This document shows positions 1-10,835 of a DNA stretch of 64,000 bases, piece by piece. A model generated the notes under the pieces. The model was not told the DNA's origin and made no database searches. It was given only the letters and a program-made list of their open reading frames with translations. Every line of letters begins with the position of its first letter. Position 1 is the first letter of the stretch. Both the position numbers and the translations under genes were made by a program. This DNA comes from Heloderma charlesbogerti. Its lineage: Eukaryota; Chordata; Lepidosauria; Squamata; Helodermatidae. Location: assembly GCA_026122225.1 (NCBI GenBank), contig JANEZZ010001568.1, forward strand, positions 62,001-126,000, written 5' to 3'.

Positions 1-87
1 ACCCCCCTGCAGGGTCTGCCGGTGGTGGTCCTGGGAAGGCACTGCTCAACCCCCCTCCCCTCTCCACGGCCCTCAGATGGGGTGGTG

Positions 88-1085
88 TCAGGGCCAGTAT
101 TTTTGGGCCTGAATTGTTGTGTTATGTCTTGATTGCAGGCTGAGGGAGTAACTTACATCAACCCTGCAGTGTTGTCCAGTGCTGTTTTCCTTACACTGCA
201 GGTTGGGAGACAGAGTCGGGGAGGACAACTCTGCAGTGCAGACTAGTGTTATTATACGTCTTCCAGAATGGAGGGGCCTGTGGCCGTGAGAGAAGGGCAT
301 AGGGCAGCCCTGCAGTGTAGTCCACTGCTGGGACGGAGGCTGGTTGGGACCCTCAGCCAAAGCTCATCTTACAAAAGAGCCTCAGCTTGCAGCACAGGTC
401 CCCTGCTTCACTGGCAGCGCCCTCAGCCCCCTCCCGAGTCCAAATCAAGCCCTGGGCTGCAGGCAGAATCTTCGTCCTCCATGGACTTTCAGTGTTCAAA
501 AGCAAAACAGGAATGAAATGTTTTCGCATAAAAGGGGACCTGAGCAAGGCGGGGGGGGGGACGACTCCTCCCTCTGCTGGTGCATTATTTTCTTTGGGGA
601 GAAGGAGCGATGTTCTGGGCACCTTCCCCTTCTGCCCCGCAAGAGAAGGAATCATGGAATAAGGTCTACTTAAACTGGTCCTTGGAGGGATCTGTCCAGG
701 GCCACCCAAGACATTTTGCTGCCTGAGGGGAACCAGAAAATCTGCCCGCCCCGGCTGTGCTCTGTGCGCCCCCGCCTCCCAATGCACACACTATCACACA
801 CTACCCAGATGTCAGGTCCAAATTCCAGCTTCCCCATGAAGCTCCTGGGATCCCTTTGGCCCAATCACAACCTCTCAGCCTGACCTACCTCACAGGGTTG
901 TTGTGATGATAAAAATGGGGGTGGGGAGAGGATTTGTACACCACCTTTAGTTTCTGGAGAAAAGGTGGAATATAAATGTAATCACATAAAGTTATGAGTA
1001 GCTGTGGTCGAAAAAACAGGATTCTGACAAAATGCTATAAATAGTTCAAAACAAGCCACCCAAGTGTGAAAAGTGACCATGTGTG
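88..1085. repeat. Duplicated block A1 (5' flank of class II beta copy A)
   Basis: This stretch has no credible gene; the open frames across it are short and overlap on both strands. It is closely similar, roughly 90 percent by eye, to 36545-37525, where the same sequence lies upstream of the promoter of class II beta copy B. Shared landmarks are several CTGCAGTG words and the segment around 800-900 with the word AAGCTCCTGGGATCCC. It marks this place as the upstream flank of a paralogous class II beta unit. Confidence 0.75.
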
Positions 1086-2235
1086 CATTGCACGGCTGCT
1101 TATAATGCGCACGCAGGGACACCCATGCACAAAGATGAGATGCATCAAGCGATTCTTAATAGCCGTGATGGCATTTGTCAGTTGGATGGTATATAATACT
1201 AAGGAAGCAATGAGTTAAAAGAGAGATTAAATTTAAATGAGATTAAATTTACAGAGGCCTCGGAAAGGCAGCTAAGGCTGCAATCCTGTGCACGCTGACC
1301 TGGCGGAAAGCCCAATTGTTCAGGCAACAGGAGTTTTAAGGGTGATGCAGTCATGAGAGCCCCCCCCGCCCATCTCAGCTAAGACTGTGCAGATCAGCTT
1401 TATGAGTTTGCTTTTTAAATAAAAGGTTCAAACGATGGGGGCATATTTGCAAGAGGAGGACAAGGGTCTGGCCATTCACAGCTCCAGACTCTCACTTCCT
1501 AAAGGAACATTATATCTAAAAGGAGTAAATAAAATGATACTAATGCTAACAATAAAGTTTATATAACCCAAAATTAAGTTTCAAACAGCTGTGCAACTTT
1601 TTAACCATGCATGAGCTTGGATTGATAAGGACACTATTTTGTTTTTTAAATACGTGAATGCCTCCTGTTCCCTTTACAGTAACATATCTCTTGGGAACGG
1701 ATTGAGCGCACCCAGAAACAAAGGTTGCGGGGGAGAATTAGCAGGACAAAAATGCAGCAGGAAGAGAGAGTTGCAGCAGACATTTATTCATCCAAGGCTG
1801 AATGTCAAACAGGGATTATTTTTGCTCTTTGGAGAAGGACGGACACTAGTTGAGGGCGCCAGTCGCTTATTCTTAAGGTGTTTTCTTATATTGCCTCTCC
1901 CTTCACGCTACCCCGTGCTTCCTTGCCCTACTGGGGCCCTCCAGATGGCTTGGACTTCAACTCCCATCATCCCCAGCCAGGATGGCCAATGGTCAGGGAT
2001 ACTGGGAGTTGTAGTCCAAAACACCAGGAGGGCACCAGGTTGGGGCAGGTTGGGGAGGCGAGGGTCCGCCAGGGCTTCTGTCTGTGTTGGGTTTTTCTGC
2101 TGCTGCTGGTTGATTTGGGTTGCATTGTGTGAGATTATTTATAACGTATCTGTACACACAGAGAGAGGGAGAGATAAAGGTTTTCCCTAAAAGGTGCATT
2201 AAAAACGTTTAAATAAATAAATAAAAATATGGGAT
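1086..2235. repeat. Duplicated block A2 (intron 1-type sequence)
   Basis: The block matches 42391-43604, which in copy B is intron 1 sequence after exon 1. Shared features include a GGCATTTGTCAGTTGG word, a poly-C run near 1362, and the text around 1540-1640. At 1060-1130 the sequence is a merge of the two places in copy B that flank the promoter/exon 1 segment, so block A1 runs straight into A2 with no exon 1 between them. No gene is seen here. Confidence 0.7.
1932..2055. mobile_element. Palindromic hAT-like MITE (copy 1)
   Basis: A short near-palindromic element. One end has CCCTCCAGATGG...ACTTCAACTCCCATCAT and the other has GGGAGTTGTAGTCCAAAACACC...GGGCACCAGGTTGGGG, which pair as inverted arms. 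Related copies lie at 43300-43425 (the duplicate of this site), 20165-20300 and 22512-22640. It has no coding capacity. The hAT assignment rests on the general look of these foldback elements and is inference. Confidence 0.6.
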
Positions 2236-2237
2236 GA

Positions 2238-2482
2238 TATGGCTTGAAAGGGGGGTTAGTCAAAGCATGGAGGAGAAGCTCAGCAGTGGCTGCTGGTCAT
2301 CATGGCTATTTGCTGCCTCCCATCTCAGAAGCAGCGTGCAGGGGAAGGTGGGCAGGAGGGGGCGATTCCTCTCCTGCTCTGCCTGTGGGGCATCTGGCCA
2401 GCTACTGTGTGAACAGGATGCTGGACTAGAAAGGGCTTTGGTCTGATCCAGCATCAGGGCTCTTCTCATGTCATTAGTGTTG
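2238..2482 (+). mobile_element. CR1-clade LINE 3' tail fragment
   Basis: A 3' untranslated fragment of the LINE family that occurs nearly complete at 53455-56705. The recognisable order is a GGAGGAGAAGCT word, a GCTGCCTCCCATCTCAGA segment, CTGGCCAGCTACTGTGTGAACAGGATGCTGGACTAGA, and GGTCTGATCCAGCATCAGGGCTCTTCT. The corresponding insertion is at 43605-43812 in copy B, so it predates the duplication. Confidence 0.75.
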
Positions 2483-2944
2483 CATTTTCCTTCCTCTCCT
2501 CTTCCCTGCAGCCCCCCCGCCCCATAGCCCACAGTCTACTCCGGAGGGTTCCCAACTAGTGTCCCCAACCCCGTGGAGAGTCATGCATGACGTTCTGTCA
2601 TGTGTGTCGGGAGGAAACACTAGTTGGATACTGCCCCCCACCCACATATCCTGCATCATAAGGGGATGCGTAAAAGCCAGAACGAAACAGGCTAGAATGG
2701 CCCCTTTATTTAAAAAAAAAAGACCCACCATACCCCACATAGTGGCCTGTGTTAGAGGCACTTGGGGAGAATATTTTTTTGCTGTTACATGCAATAGTCC
2801 ATATTCAAAAAAATAGCCTGGAACGGCACCTTCCAAGCAAGCCAAATCCACCAAATCCACCACTCAGACGTGACTCCATGGGAGGAATGGAATAAGCCGT
2901 TGAACCTTAGCAGAAACCTTATTCCAGTCTCTGATCAGAGGAAT
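2483..2944. other. Non-coding stretch with one degenerate array unit
   Basis: No gene is visible. Around 2770-2900 there is one unit of the degenerate repeat that also fills 8816-9870, recognisable by GGAACGGCACCTTCCAAG followed by AGCCAAATCC. The CR1 composite therefore interrupts an older repeat array. Confidence 0.5.
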
Positions 2945-4944
2945 AGTCATAGAATCATAGAATAGTAGGGTTGGAAGGGGCCTACAAGGCCATCGAGTCC
3001 AACCCCCTGCTCAATGCAGGAATCCAAGTCGGAGCATCCCTGACAGGTGGCTGTCCAGCCTCATCTTGAACGCCTCCAGTGTGGGAGAGCCCACCACCTC
3101 CCTAGGGAATGGGTTCCAGTGTCGTATTGCTCTAACAGTCAGGAATTTTTTCCTGATTCTCAGCCAGAATCCGACTTCCTGTCACTTGAGCCCATTATTC
3201 TGTGTCCTGCACTCTGGGATGATCGAGAAGAGATCCTGGCCTTCCTTTCTGGGACAACCTTTCAAGGACTTGAAGACTGCTATCCTATCTCCCCTCAGTC
3301 TTCTTTTCTCAAGGCTAACGTGCCCAGTTCTTTCAGTCTCTCTTCATCGGGCTTGGTTTCCAGTCCCCTGATGATCTTTGTTACCCTCCTCTGAACCCTC
3401 TCCAGTTTGTCGGCATCCTTCTTAACGTGCGGTGCCCAGAACTGGACACAGTACTCCAGATGAGGCCTAACCAGTGCTGAGTAGAGGGGAACTAGTACTT
3501 CCTGGGATTTGGAAGCTATGCTTCTATTAATGCAGCCCAAAAGAGCATTGGCCTTTTTTGCAGCCACATCACATTGTTGGCTCATATTCATCACCAACAA
3601 TTCCAAGATCCTTCTCGCTTGTGGTGTTGTTGAGCCACGTATCCCCCATTTTGTAACTGTGCCTTTGATTTCTTTTTCCTAGGTGCAGAACTTGGCATTT
3701 ATCCCTATTAAATGTCATTCTGTTGTTTTCTGCCCAGCGCTCCAGTCTCTCAAGATCACATTGAATTTTGTTTCTGTCTTCCAAAATATTAGCTGTCCCG
3801 CCCCATTTTGTGTCATCTGCAAATTTGATCAGCATTCCCTGCACCTCCTCCTCCAAGTCATTCATAGAAATGTTGAAGAGCACTGGGCCCAGGACTGAGC
3901 CCTGCGGTACCCCACTCGTTGCCTCTCCCCAGTTTGAGAAGGTCCCATTGATAAGCACTCTTGGTGTCCGATTCTGTAGCCAACTGTGGACCCACCGGAT
4001 TGTTGTTTCATTTAGCCCACGTTGAGCTAGTTTGCTCATCAGGAGATCATGGGGACTTTGTCGAAAGCTTTGCTGAAGTCAAGGTATGTTATGTCCACAG
4101 CATTCCCACAGTCCACAAGGGAGGTGACCTGATCAAAAAATGAGATCAGATTTGTCTGGCAGATTTGTCAAGAACAAATCCATGTTGGCTTCGAGTCATC
4201 ACTTCATTGTTGCCAAGGTGCTTACAGATGGATTGCTTTAGAATCTGATCCGGAATGTTCCCAGGGATTGATGTCAGACTGACTGGTCTGTACTTCCCAG
4301 GCTCCTCCTTTTTGCCGTTTTTGAAGATAGGGACAACGTTAGCTCTCCTCCAGTCATCTGGCACTTCCCCCGTCCTCCATGATTTCTCAAAGAGAATAGA
4401 CCGGTTCTGAGAGTTCTTCTGCCAGTTCCTTTATTACTCTAGGATGCAGTTCATCTGGCCCTGGAGATTTGAACTCATTCAAAGTAATTAGGTGTTCCTT
4501 GACCGTATGCCTATCGATCTCAAGCTGCAATCCTGCCCCTTCAGCCTGTACTTCGCCTTTGCCAGGGGGGTCATAGACCCTCTTTTGGGAGAAGACTGAG
4601 CCAAAGTAGGAATTGAGCACCTCTGCCTTTTCTTTGTCATCTGTTATCATTTTGCCATCCTTATTTAATAGCTGAACAACCATTTCTTTCCTCTGCCTTT
4701 TACTATGCACATAGCTGAAGAAAGGCTTTTTGTTGTTTTTAGCATCCCTCACTAACCTCAGCTCGTTCTCAGCTTTAGCCTTCCTGATGCCACCCCTGCA
4801 ATTCTGTGCTACCTGCCTGTATTCTTCCTTTGTAGCTTGGCCTTCCTTCCACTTCCTATACGTGTCCTTTTTTGTTGTTGTTTTCAGGTCATCTCTAAGC
4901 TTTTTGTGAAGTCACATTGGCTTCTCCTGTTGTCTTCCGCGTTT
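2945..4944 (-). mobile_element. CR1 LINE, 3' end and reverse transcriptase part (decayed)
   Basis: The minus strand reads into a CR1 ORF2 reverse transcriptase and 3' end. The 3' end at 2945-2965 carries the CR1 hallmark repeat of ATTCTATG type. The thumb/connection region near 3300-3600 includes the signature [18 protein letters not shown]. The catalytic box near 3800 is FADD, as usual in CR1. Further upstream there are palm motifs (DWRRANVVPIFKNGKKEEPG) and the linker to the endonuclease near 4750-4900. The frame is broken several times by stops and shifts, so it cannot be active. The matching part of the other CR1 is 46350-48300 on the + strand. Confidence 0.9.
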
Positions 4945-5257
4945 TTCTTACCTTTGTGGAAGCCTTGTTGATTCTTTTTCAGCAGGGCTTTTCCTTCTAT
5001 ATGCTTATGAATTTTATCTTTAATAATGCTTTCAACAAATTTACCCAGACCAGCTGTTAAGCTAACAGTCCTGTAATTTCCCAGATCCATCTTGGATCTC
5101 TTTAGAAAAATTAGTGTTACATTGGCCATCTTTCAGTCCTCTGGTACTGAGGCTGATCTTGGGGACATGTTGGATGTTTTGGTTAGAAGATCAGCAATTT
5201 CATATTTGAGGTCTTTGAGAACTCTAGGATGGATACCATCTCGGCCAGTGTATTGTT
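4945..5257 (-). mobile_element. Fragment of second CR1-clade LINE
   Basis: About 310 bp on the minus strand belong to a different CR1-clade LINE. The translated stretch contains NVTLIFLKRSKMDLGNYRTV and TAGLGKFVESIIKDKIHKHI, part of the reverse transcriptase fingers/palm. It matches 33690-33910 plus 34891-34958, and 54345-54545. It is wedged between CR1 and a BovB 3' end, which shows stacked insertions. Confidence 0.75.
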
Positions 5258-5408
5258 GTTGTTCAGTCGTTAAGTCGTGTCCGACTCTTCGTGACCCCAT
5301 GGACCATAGCACGCCAGGCCTTCCTGTCCTGCGCTCTCTCCCGGAGTGTGCTCAAGTTCATATTCATTGCATCAGTGATGCTATCTAGCCATCTCATCCT
5401 CTGCCGAG
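5258..5408 (-). mobile_element. BovB (RTE) 3' end fragment, subfamily 1
   Basis: The minus strand encodes the last residues of the BovB polyprotein (...RMRWLDSITDAMN..., HGVTKSRTRLND) followed by the (GTT)n-rich 3' end, seen here as TTGTTGTTGTTCAGTCG. Only about 150 bp are present, so it is a 5'-truncated insertion in the CR1 composite. Confidence 0.9.
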
Positions 5409-5787
5409 GTATATGATGTCTACAGCATTCCCACGGTCTACAAGGGAGGTTATTTGATCGAAAACTGAGATCAGGTTTGTCTGGCAGGACTTGTTTTTGA
5501 CAAATCCATGATGGCTTCAAGTACTCACTGCATTGTTTTCAAGGTGCTTACAGATGGATTGCTTTATCATCTGCTCCAGAATTTTCTCAGGGATTGATGT
5601 CAGACTGACTGGTCTGTAGTTATATCCACCTATTATCCACCTATATCAACGTATTAGTTGTTTCACCTAGCCCACTTTGAGCTAGTTTGTTCATCAGGAT
5701 ATCGTGGGGCACTTTGTCAAAAGCTTTGCTGAAGTCGAGGTATACTATGTCTACAGCATTCCCACAGTCCACAAGGGAGGTTACTTG
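5409..5787 (-). mobile_element. CR1 reverse transcriptase fragments (rearranged)
   Basis: Two short CR1 ORF2 pieces on the minus strand (5409-5625 and 5636-5787) cover overlapping parts of the palm region, around the motif VDIVYLDFSKAFDKVPHDIL. The same part of CR1 is present again near 4030-4110 and 4140-4260, so pieces of more than one CR1 copy are stacked here. The frame is broken. Confidence 0.8.
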
Positions 5788-5846
5788 GGGGTTGGACTCG
5801 ATGGCCTTGTAGGCCCCTTCCAACCCTACTATTCTATGATTCTATT
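5788..5846 (+). mobile_element. CR1 3' end in opposite orientation
   Basis: A 59-bp piece in plus orientation reads GGTTGGACTCGATGGCC, TTCCAACCCTAC and then ATTCTATGATTCTAT, the terminal 8-bp repeat of CR1. The surrounding CR1 is on the minus strand, so this is a separate, very short 5'-truncated insertion. Confidence 0.75.
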
Positions 5847-7225
5847 TTATGATCCAAAAATGAGATCAGATTCGTCTGGCAGGATTTGTTCTTCACAAAT
5901 CCATGTTGGCTTTGAGTAATCACTGCATTGTTTTCAAGGTGCTTCCAGATAGATTGCTTGATAATCTGCTCCAGAATGTTCCCTGGGATTGATGTCAGAC
6001 TGACTGGTCTGTAGTTCCCAGGTTCCTCCTTTTCACCCTTTTTGAAGAGAGGGACAACGTTAGCCCTCCTCCAGTCATCTGGCACTTTCCCTGTCCTCCA
6101 TGATTTCTCAAAGAGAATAGACAGCGGTTCTGAGAGTTCTTCTGCCAGTTCCTTGATTACTCTAGGATGCAGTTCATCTGGCCCTGGAGATATGAACTCA
6201 TTCAAAGTGATTAGGTGTTCCTTGACTATATGCCTATCGCTCTCAAGCTGCAATCCTGCCCCTCGCTAACCTCAGCTTGTTCTCAGCTTTAGCCTTCCTG
6301 ACGCCATCCCTGCAATTCTGTGCTACCTGCCTGTACTCTTCCTTTGTTGCTTGGCCTTCTTTCCACTTCCTATATGTGTCCTTTTTTGATTTCAGATCAT
6401 CTCTAAGCTTTTCGTGAAGCCACATTGGCTTCTTCTGTTGTCTTCCGCCTTTTCTTCTTGTTGGAAGTGTTTGTAATTGTGCCTTGAGAATTTCCTTTTT
6501 TAAAAGCTCTCACCCATCTTGGACTCCTTTTCTCGTTAGCATCGCTTGCCATGGGACCTTACTGATCATTGTTCTGAGTTTATGAAAATCAGCTTTCCTA
6601 AAATCCAGGGTACGCGGTTGACTACGCTAGGCTTTTGCTTCCCTTAGAACCAAGAACTCAAGTACAACATGGTCGCTTTCCCCCAGAGTTCCTGTAACTG
6701 CTACTTTATGCACTAAGTCCTCTCTGTTGGTTAGGATCAAGTCAAGGATAGCCGATCCTCTAGTTCCTTCCTCCACTTTCTGTAGCAGGAAGTTATCTGC
6801 CACACAAGTCAGGAATTTCCTGGAGGGGCCATGTTTTGCAGAATTTGTCTCCCAACAAATATCGGGGAAATTGAAGTCCCCCATTACTACTACATCATGC
6901 TTCCTTAAAACATTGGCTATTTGCTTTTCAAAAGTTTCATTCTCGTCTTCTCCTTGATTGGGTGGCCGGTAGTAGACTCCGACCACCATGTTCCTTTTAT
7001 TCTTTGCTCCACTTATTTTGATCCAGATGCTCTCGATGGGGCTACCAAGCTCCTCCTCCTGTATTTCTGTGCAGAGATATGTATTTTTCACATACAGTGC
7101 AACCCCACCTCCCTTTCTGTTCCTCCTGTTCTTTTTGAACAAGTTACATCCGTCAATTGTTGTATTCCAGTCAGGAGAGTCATCCCACCAAGTCTCAGTT
7201 ATACCTATCAAGTCATAATTTCCCT
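5847..7225 (-). mobile_element. CR1 ORF2, reverse transcriptase N-terminus and endonuclease
   Basis: The minus strand encodes the amino half of CR1 ORF2. The apurinic-type endonuclease lies at about 6627-7211 and has the motifs [41 protein letters not shown] and ESDHVVLEF. The first two-thirds of that domain are open. The link to the reverse transcriptase (about 6243-6425) and the fingers (5847-6253) follow, with shifts between them. Near 7220 the frame is interrupted by a BovB insertion. Confidence 0.9.
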
Positions 7226-7655
7226 CCTAAAAGATGATGCTGTTAAAGTGCTGCACTCAATATGCCAACAAATTTGGAACACTCAGCAGTGGCCACAAGA
7301 CTGGAAAGGGTCAGTTTACATTCCAATTCCAAAGAAGGTCAAATCAGTTAATCCTAAAGGAAATCAACCCTGACTGCTCATTGGAAGGACAGATAGTAAA
7401 GCTGAAGCTCAAATATTTTGGCCACCTAATGTGAAGAGAAAACTCCCTGGAAAAGACCCTGATGCTGGGAAAGATTGAAGGCCAAAGGAGAAGGAGACGG
7501 CAGAGGATGAGATGGCTAGATAGCATCACTGATGCAATGAATATGGACTTGATTATGCTCCAGGAGAGAGCGGAGGACAGGAAGGTCTGGCGTGGTATGG
7601 TCCATGGGGTCACGGAGAGTCGGAGACGACTTAACGACTGAACAACAACATCAAA
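7226..7655 (+). mobile_element. BovB fragment with internal deletion, subfamily 1
   Basis: A plus-strand BovB copy in which the reverse transcriptase start (LKDDAVKVLHSICQQIWNTQ, PQDWKGSVYIPIPKK) is joined directly to the carboxy end (GLAR-type SLEGQIVKLKLKYFGHLM and the RTRLND-type end). About 1 kb of the palm/thumb is missing. The junction lies near 7337 within an AAGG microhomology. The copy is inserted in CR1 between its ORF1 and ORF2. Confidence 0.85.
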
Positions 7656-8815
7656 AATTAAGAGTTCAAGTTAGTTCTGTTTGTTTCCCATACTCTGGGC
7701 ATTAGTATATAGACATCAAAGACCATGTGCTTCATTGTCTGGCTCTCTTCCTACATGTGTCTGAAGACTATTATTGGGCGCTATTAGAGCTGTTCTCTCA
7801 ATTGCAGTGCATGAGCCTTTGTCCATTGTTACCCCCAACTTTACATCTCCCTTCCCCGTAGCATTCAGTGTAAAGCCCTCCTGATGACGTTCTTCATGCT
7901 GTGGCCAAACACATTCTTCCCATCCTCTGTGAGGTGCAACCCATCCCTTACCAACAGCCCATCTCCCAGGAAGTATAGCCCGTGGTCCCAGAATCCAAAT
8001 CTCTCTCATTGGCACCACCTTCGTAGCCAGTAATTCACCTGGAGTGTTTTTCTTTCCCTGTCAATCCCTCTTCTAACTACTGGAAGGATGGATGAGAATA
8101 ATATCTGGGCCCCAAAGTTCTTGAGTTTCCTTCCCAAAGCTTCAAAGTCTGATATAATTTCTTTGTAGCTCCACTTGGCGGTATCATTTGTTCCCACATG
8201 GATGAGAAGAAAGGGATACCTGTCAGTGGGCTTTATGAGTGCAGGCAACCCTTCAGTCAAGTCTCTAATCCGTCCTCCCGGACGACAACATACCTGGAGA
8301 GTCCATGGGTCTTTGGGACATACATGGGTTTCGATCCCACACAGCAAGGAGTCTCCCACACAGTATTCTTCTCTTCTTGTTGTTGTGAGCCTGGGTTTCA
8401 TTGCCTCTGCTTGACTGGCCTTCAGCCTCTTGCTTGCTCTCATGCAGGTTCCCCTGTGATTCTTCCTCTGCAGGCCATCCTCCAGTCTCATCCTCAAGTA
8501 CCTGGAATCGGTTCCACAGCTCCACTGCTTCCACTGGTGCAGAGTGGCATCTAGTTCTTCTGCTCCTAACTGCCACCCTTTTCCAAGGAGTATCCTCTAC
8601 TCCATTTTTCCTCACCTCAGCATTTCCCACTTCTGCCTCAGCTTGCTGTTGCTCTTCAAGCTTCTGGTCTGCCCTTTGCTGCTGTAGTTCCCCCATTCTG
8701 TCCAAGAACCCTTCGTGTTCTCTTATTCCCCGGAGGGTCGACAGTCCGCTTACTTTTTCTTCCAGCAGCATGATCAACTTGCACTTGTTGCAGGTGTAGG
8801 CCATATTTTTAAGAA
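7656..8815 (-). mobile_element. CR1 ORF1 remnant (zinc-finger and esterase domains)
   Basis: The minus strand encodes CR1 ORF1. Near 8790 it begins inside a cysteine cluster (CNKCKLIMLLEEK), followed by a glutamine-rich coiled-coil-like stretch near 8640-8700. A SGNH-type esterase domain then has block I VGDSLLCGIET and a GTNDT block at about 8190. A frameshift near 8300-8400 separates the two halves. The 5' end is truncated in the cysteine cluster at about 8810. ORF1 of CR1 is an RNA-binding/chaperone-type protein in the known family; this copy is dead. Confidence 0.85.
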
Positions 8816-9870
8816 CCACCAGGAACGATAAGTTCCAAGTGAGCCAAACAAAGCAAGTTCACCAGCTACACAGAACTGTATGGGACTGATGCAAGAAGCC
8901 ACAAACCCTCCATGGAAACCACGTTCTGGTACCAGGCAATAAATGGCCTGTTACACCAACTGCTGAGTGAACCAACCCAACCAAAATAGCCAGGGACACA
9001 TACTGGATGGAAAACATCCACACAAACCAGGTTCTAGGATTTGTTCCAGGCAATAAGTATTATTTTGGGAAAATGGCTCAGAATGCAAATTTCCTAGTTA
9101 GCCAAACTAAATTCTCCCACAGCAATAATTCAGAACACATCCTCAGGAACCACATTCTGAGATCTGCTGCAGGAAACTTAAAATATTTTTGAAAAATGTC
9201 TGGAATGCTAGTTTCCCAGATGGTGAAAACAACCAAATCTAAACATTGGACACTGACTGAAATTATCTATGATTTAAATCAGGTTATTTGGGGCAATAGG
9301 CAATTGAGGAGGTCAGATTGCCCGGTTCCTGATGCATCCTTGCCCAGAAATTGACATACGGTATTGAATCCAATGGGAGTACATAGCCTAAAAGGCTCAG
9401 GTTTAAAGCCTCCCAAACCATTTCACTTTCTACTATCTGACTTACACACACAGGGAAAGATTTAGGAGATATGTTGGACTTGTTTTCTGGGGTAAATTAG
9501 ACCAAAATAGTTGGTTTAATAGACAAATTTAATCTGATGATGTCAAATGCTACTTAGTAAGGCCAAGCATTAAAGGCAAACTTCTGTATACTGGAATGTG
9601 GTTGCAACAATCCCTATTCAAGGAAATCCACGTTTCAGGTGCTGTTCCAGGCCATAGTCCATCTTCTGCAAAACAGCCTGGAACGGCAGCTTCCAAGTCA
9701 GCCAAATCAACCAAACTCACAAGGCCCACCAGACTGGATGGGATCGATATAATAAGCCATAAAACGTCCAGAGAAACCACACATTGTCAGACTGAAAAGC
9801 CATCCTTAATGGCTATGCAGTAATATAACAGAATCGAAGCACTCAAACAATTACAGAAATTGTAATTTTG
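8816..9870. repeat. Degenerate tandem array, unit about 100-130 bp
   Basis: Two words recur with variation. One is AACCAGGTTCTGGGATCTGTTC...GGCAATAA-like (near 8926, 9028, 9148 and 9625). The other is GGAATGCAAGTTTCCAAGTTAGCC-like (near 8824, 9075, 9207 and 9681). Spacings are about 100-130 bp or twice that. In copy B the same array lies on either side of a CR1 (43813-44019 and 48301-48560) but reads in the opposite direction. No coding potential is seen. Confidence 0.55.
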
Positions 9871-10835
9871 CTGTGGATGTTAACAGTTGCCACTATTTTG
9901 GCATGGTTTTTTTTTTTTAAATTAACGGCCCTTTCTGGCTGGTTGTGGCTTTCACACTGTCCAGTCGTCAGTGTGCCTGGGGCTTCAGAGAGCATGAGTG
10001 GGGAGGTCCCTGCCCCAAGGAGCTTCCAGTCCAGAACTGGGCCCTGGGGAAGCAGCAGAGGGAGGGGAGGGGAGGGGAAGGGAGGCCGGGGGGGGCACGA
10101 AGCGGGGGGAGGGCTCCAAGTGCCTGCTCTGGCTGAGGGTGCTTCGGCTTGGCCAGCGGCTCACGAGAGGAAGGACAAGGGTGCCCAGGGTTGTCCTGCC
10201 CTCGCCTGAGTCCCGGGAGGGGCTTTGCTTCTGCCGAGTTGCAGCAGCAGTAAAATCCCAGAATTCTTGAGGCCGTTTTCTGCTTCGGCACATGAGGATA
10301 CCTGAAGAGCCCCGAGGCTGGATCAGGCGCACGGCGCGCCCAGTCCGGCGTTCCGTTCACACTGCGGCCACCCGGCTGCCCGCGGAACCCACCAGCAGGG
10401 CCTGCGCGCGGCAGGACCACCCACCCATGCTCCCCGGCACGTGCCGCACACGGCTCGCTGCCTCTGGTCCCGGGGGCACCCTGACGACCCCAGGCGTGCC
10501 TTCCTGAACCACAGGTGTGTCGGTCTCCGGTTTAAAAACCTCTAGGCTAAGAGTGCTCGCTGCGGCGCCCCCCACGGGCTAAGGGCGCTGACAGGCGGGC
10601 GCAGACTCCTTCCCCACAAAGGGATTGCCCAGAATTGGTGGACGTGGGGGGCAGCGGGGTCTCCCTGACGGCCCCTCCCCGCCCCTCCCCCCGCAGCCCC
10701 CAGTTCCGGCACCGGGACAAGCAGCGGCAGCCCCTGCAAGGGCGGCGTGCGGCGGCGGGGCGGGGCGGGGCGGGGGGGCCTCCCGGGAGCTCTCGCCCCC
10801 CTGACCCTCCTCCCCCCCCCGCCGCCCCTCCCCAG
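9871..10835. repeat. Duplicated block A3 (intron before exon 2)
   Basis: This GC-rich non-coding sequence corresponds to 48561-49468 in copy B, including the words GGTCCCTGCCCCAAGGAGC and GGTTGTCCTGCCCTCG and a cluster of G runs near 10060-10110. It ends in a pyrimidine-rich tract and CAG, the splice acceptor of exon 2 at 10836. The long minus-strand frame over this region follows from high GC content. Confidence 0.7.
10285..10515 (-). mobile_element. CR1-clade LINE 3' tail, GC-shifted
   Basis: A minus-strand copy of the LINE tail, recognisable from GGCTGGATCAGGCGCACGGC and CATGCTCCCCGGCACGTG, which are GC-rich versions of the usual GATCCAGC and ATGTTCCCCAGCAAC words. It has the same place and direction as the tail at 48975-49150 in copy B, so the insertion predates the duplication. 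Confidence 0.65.
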
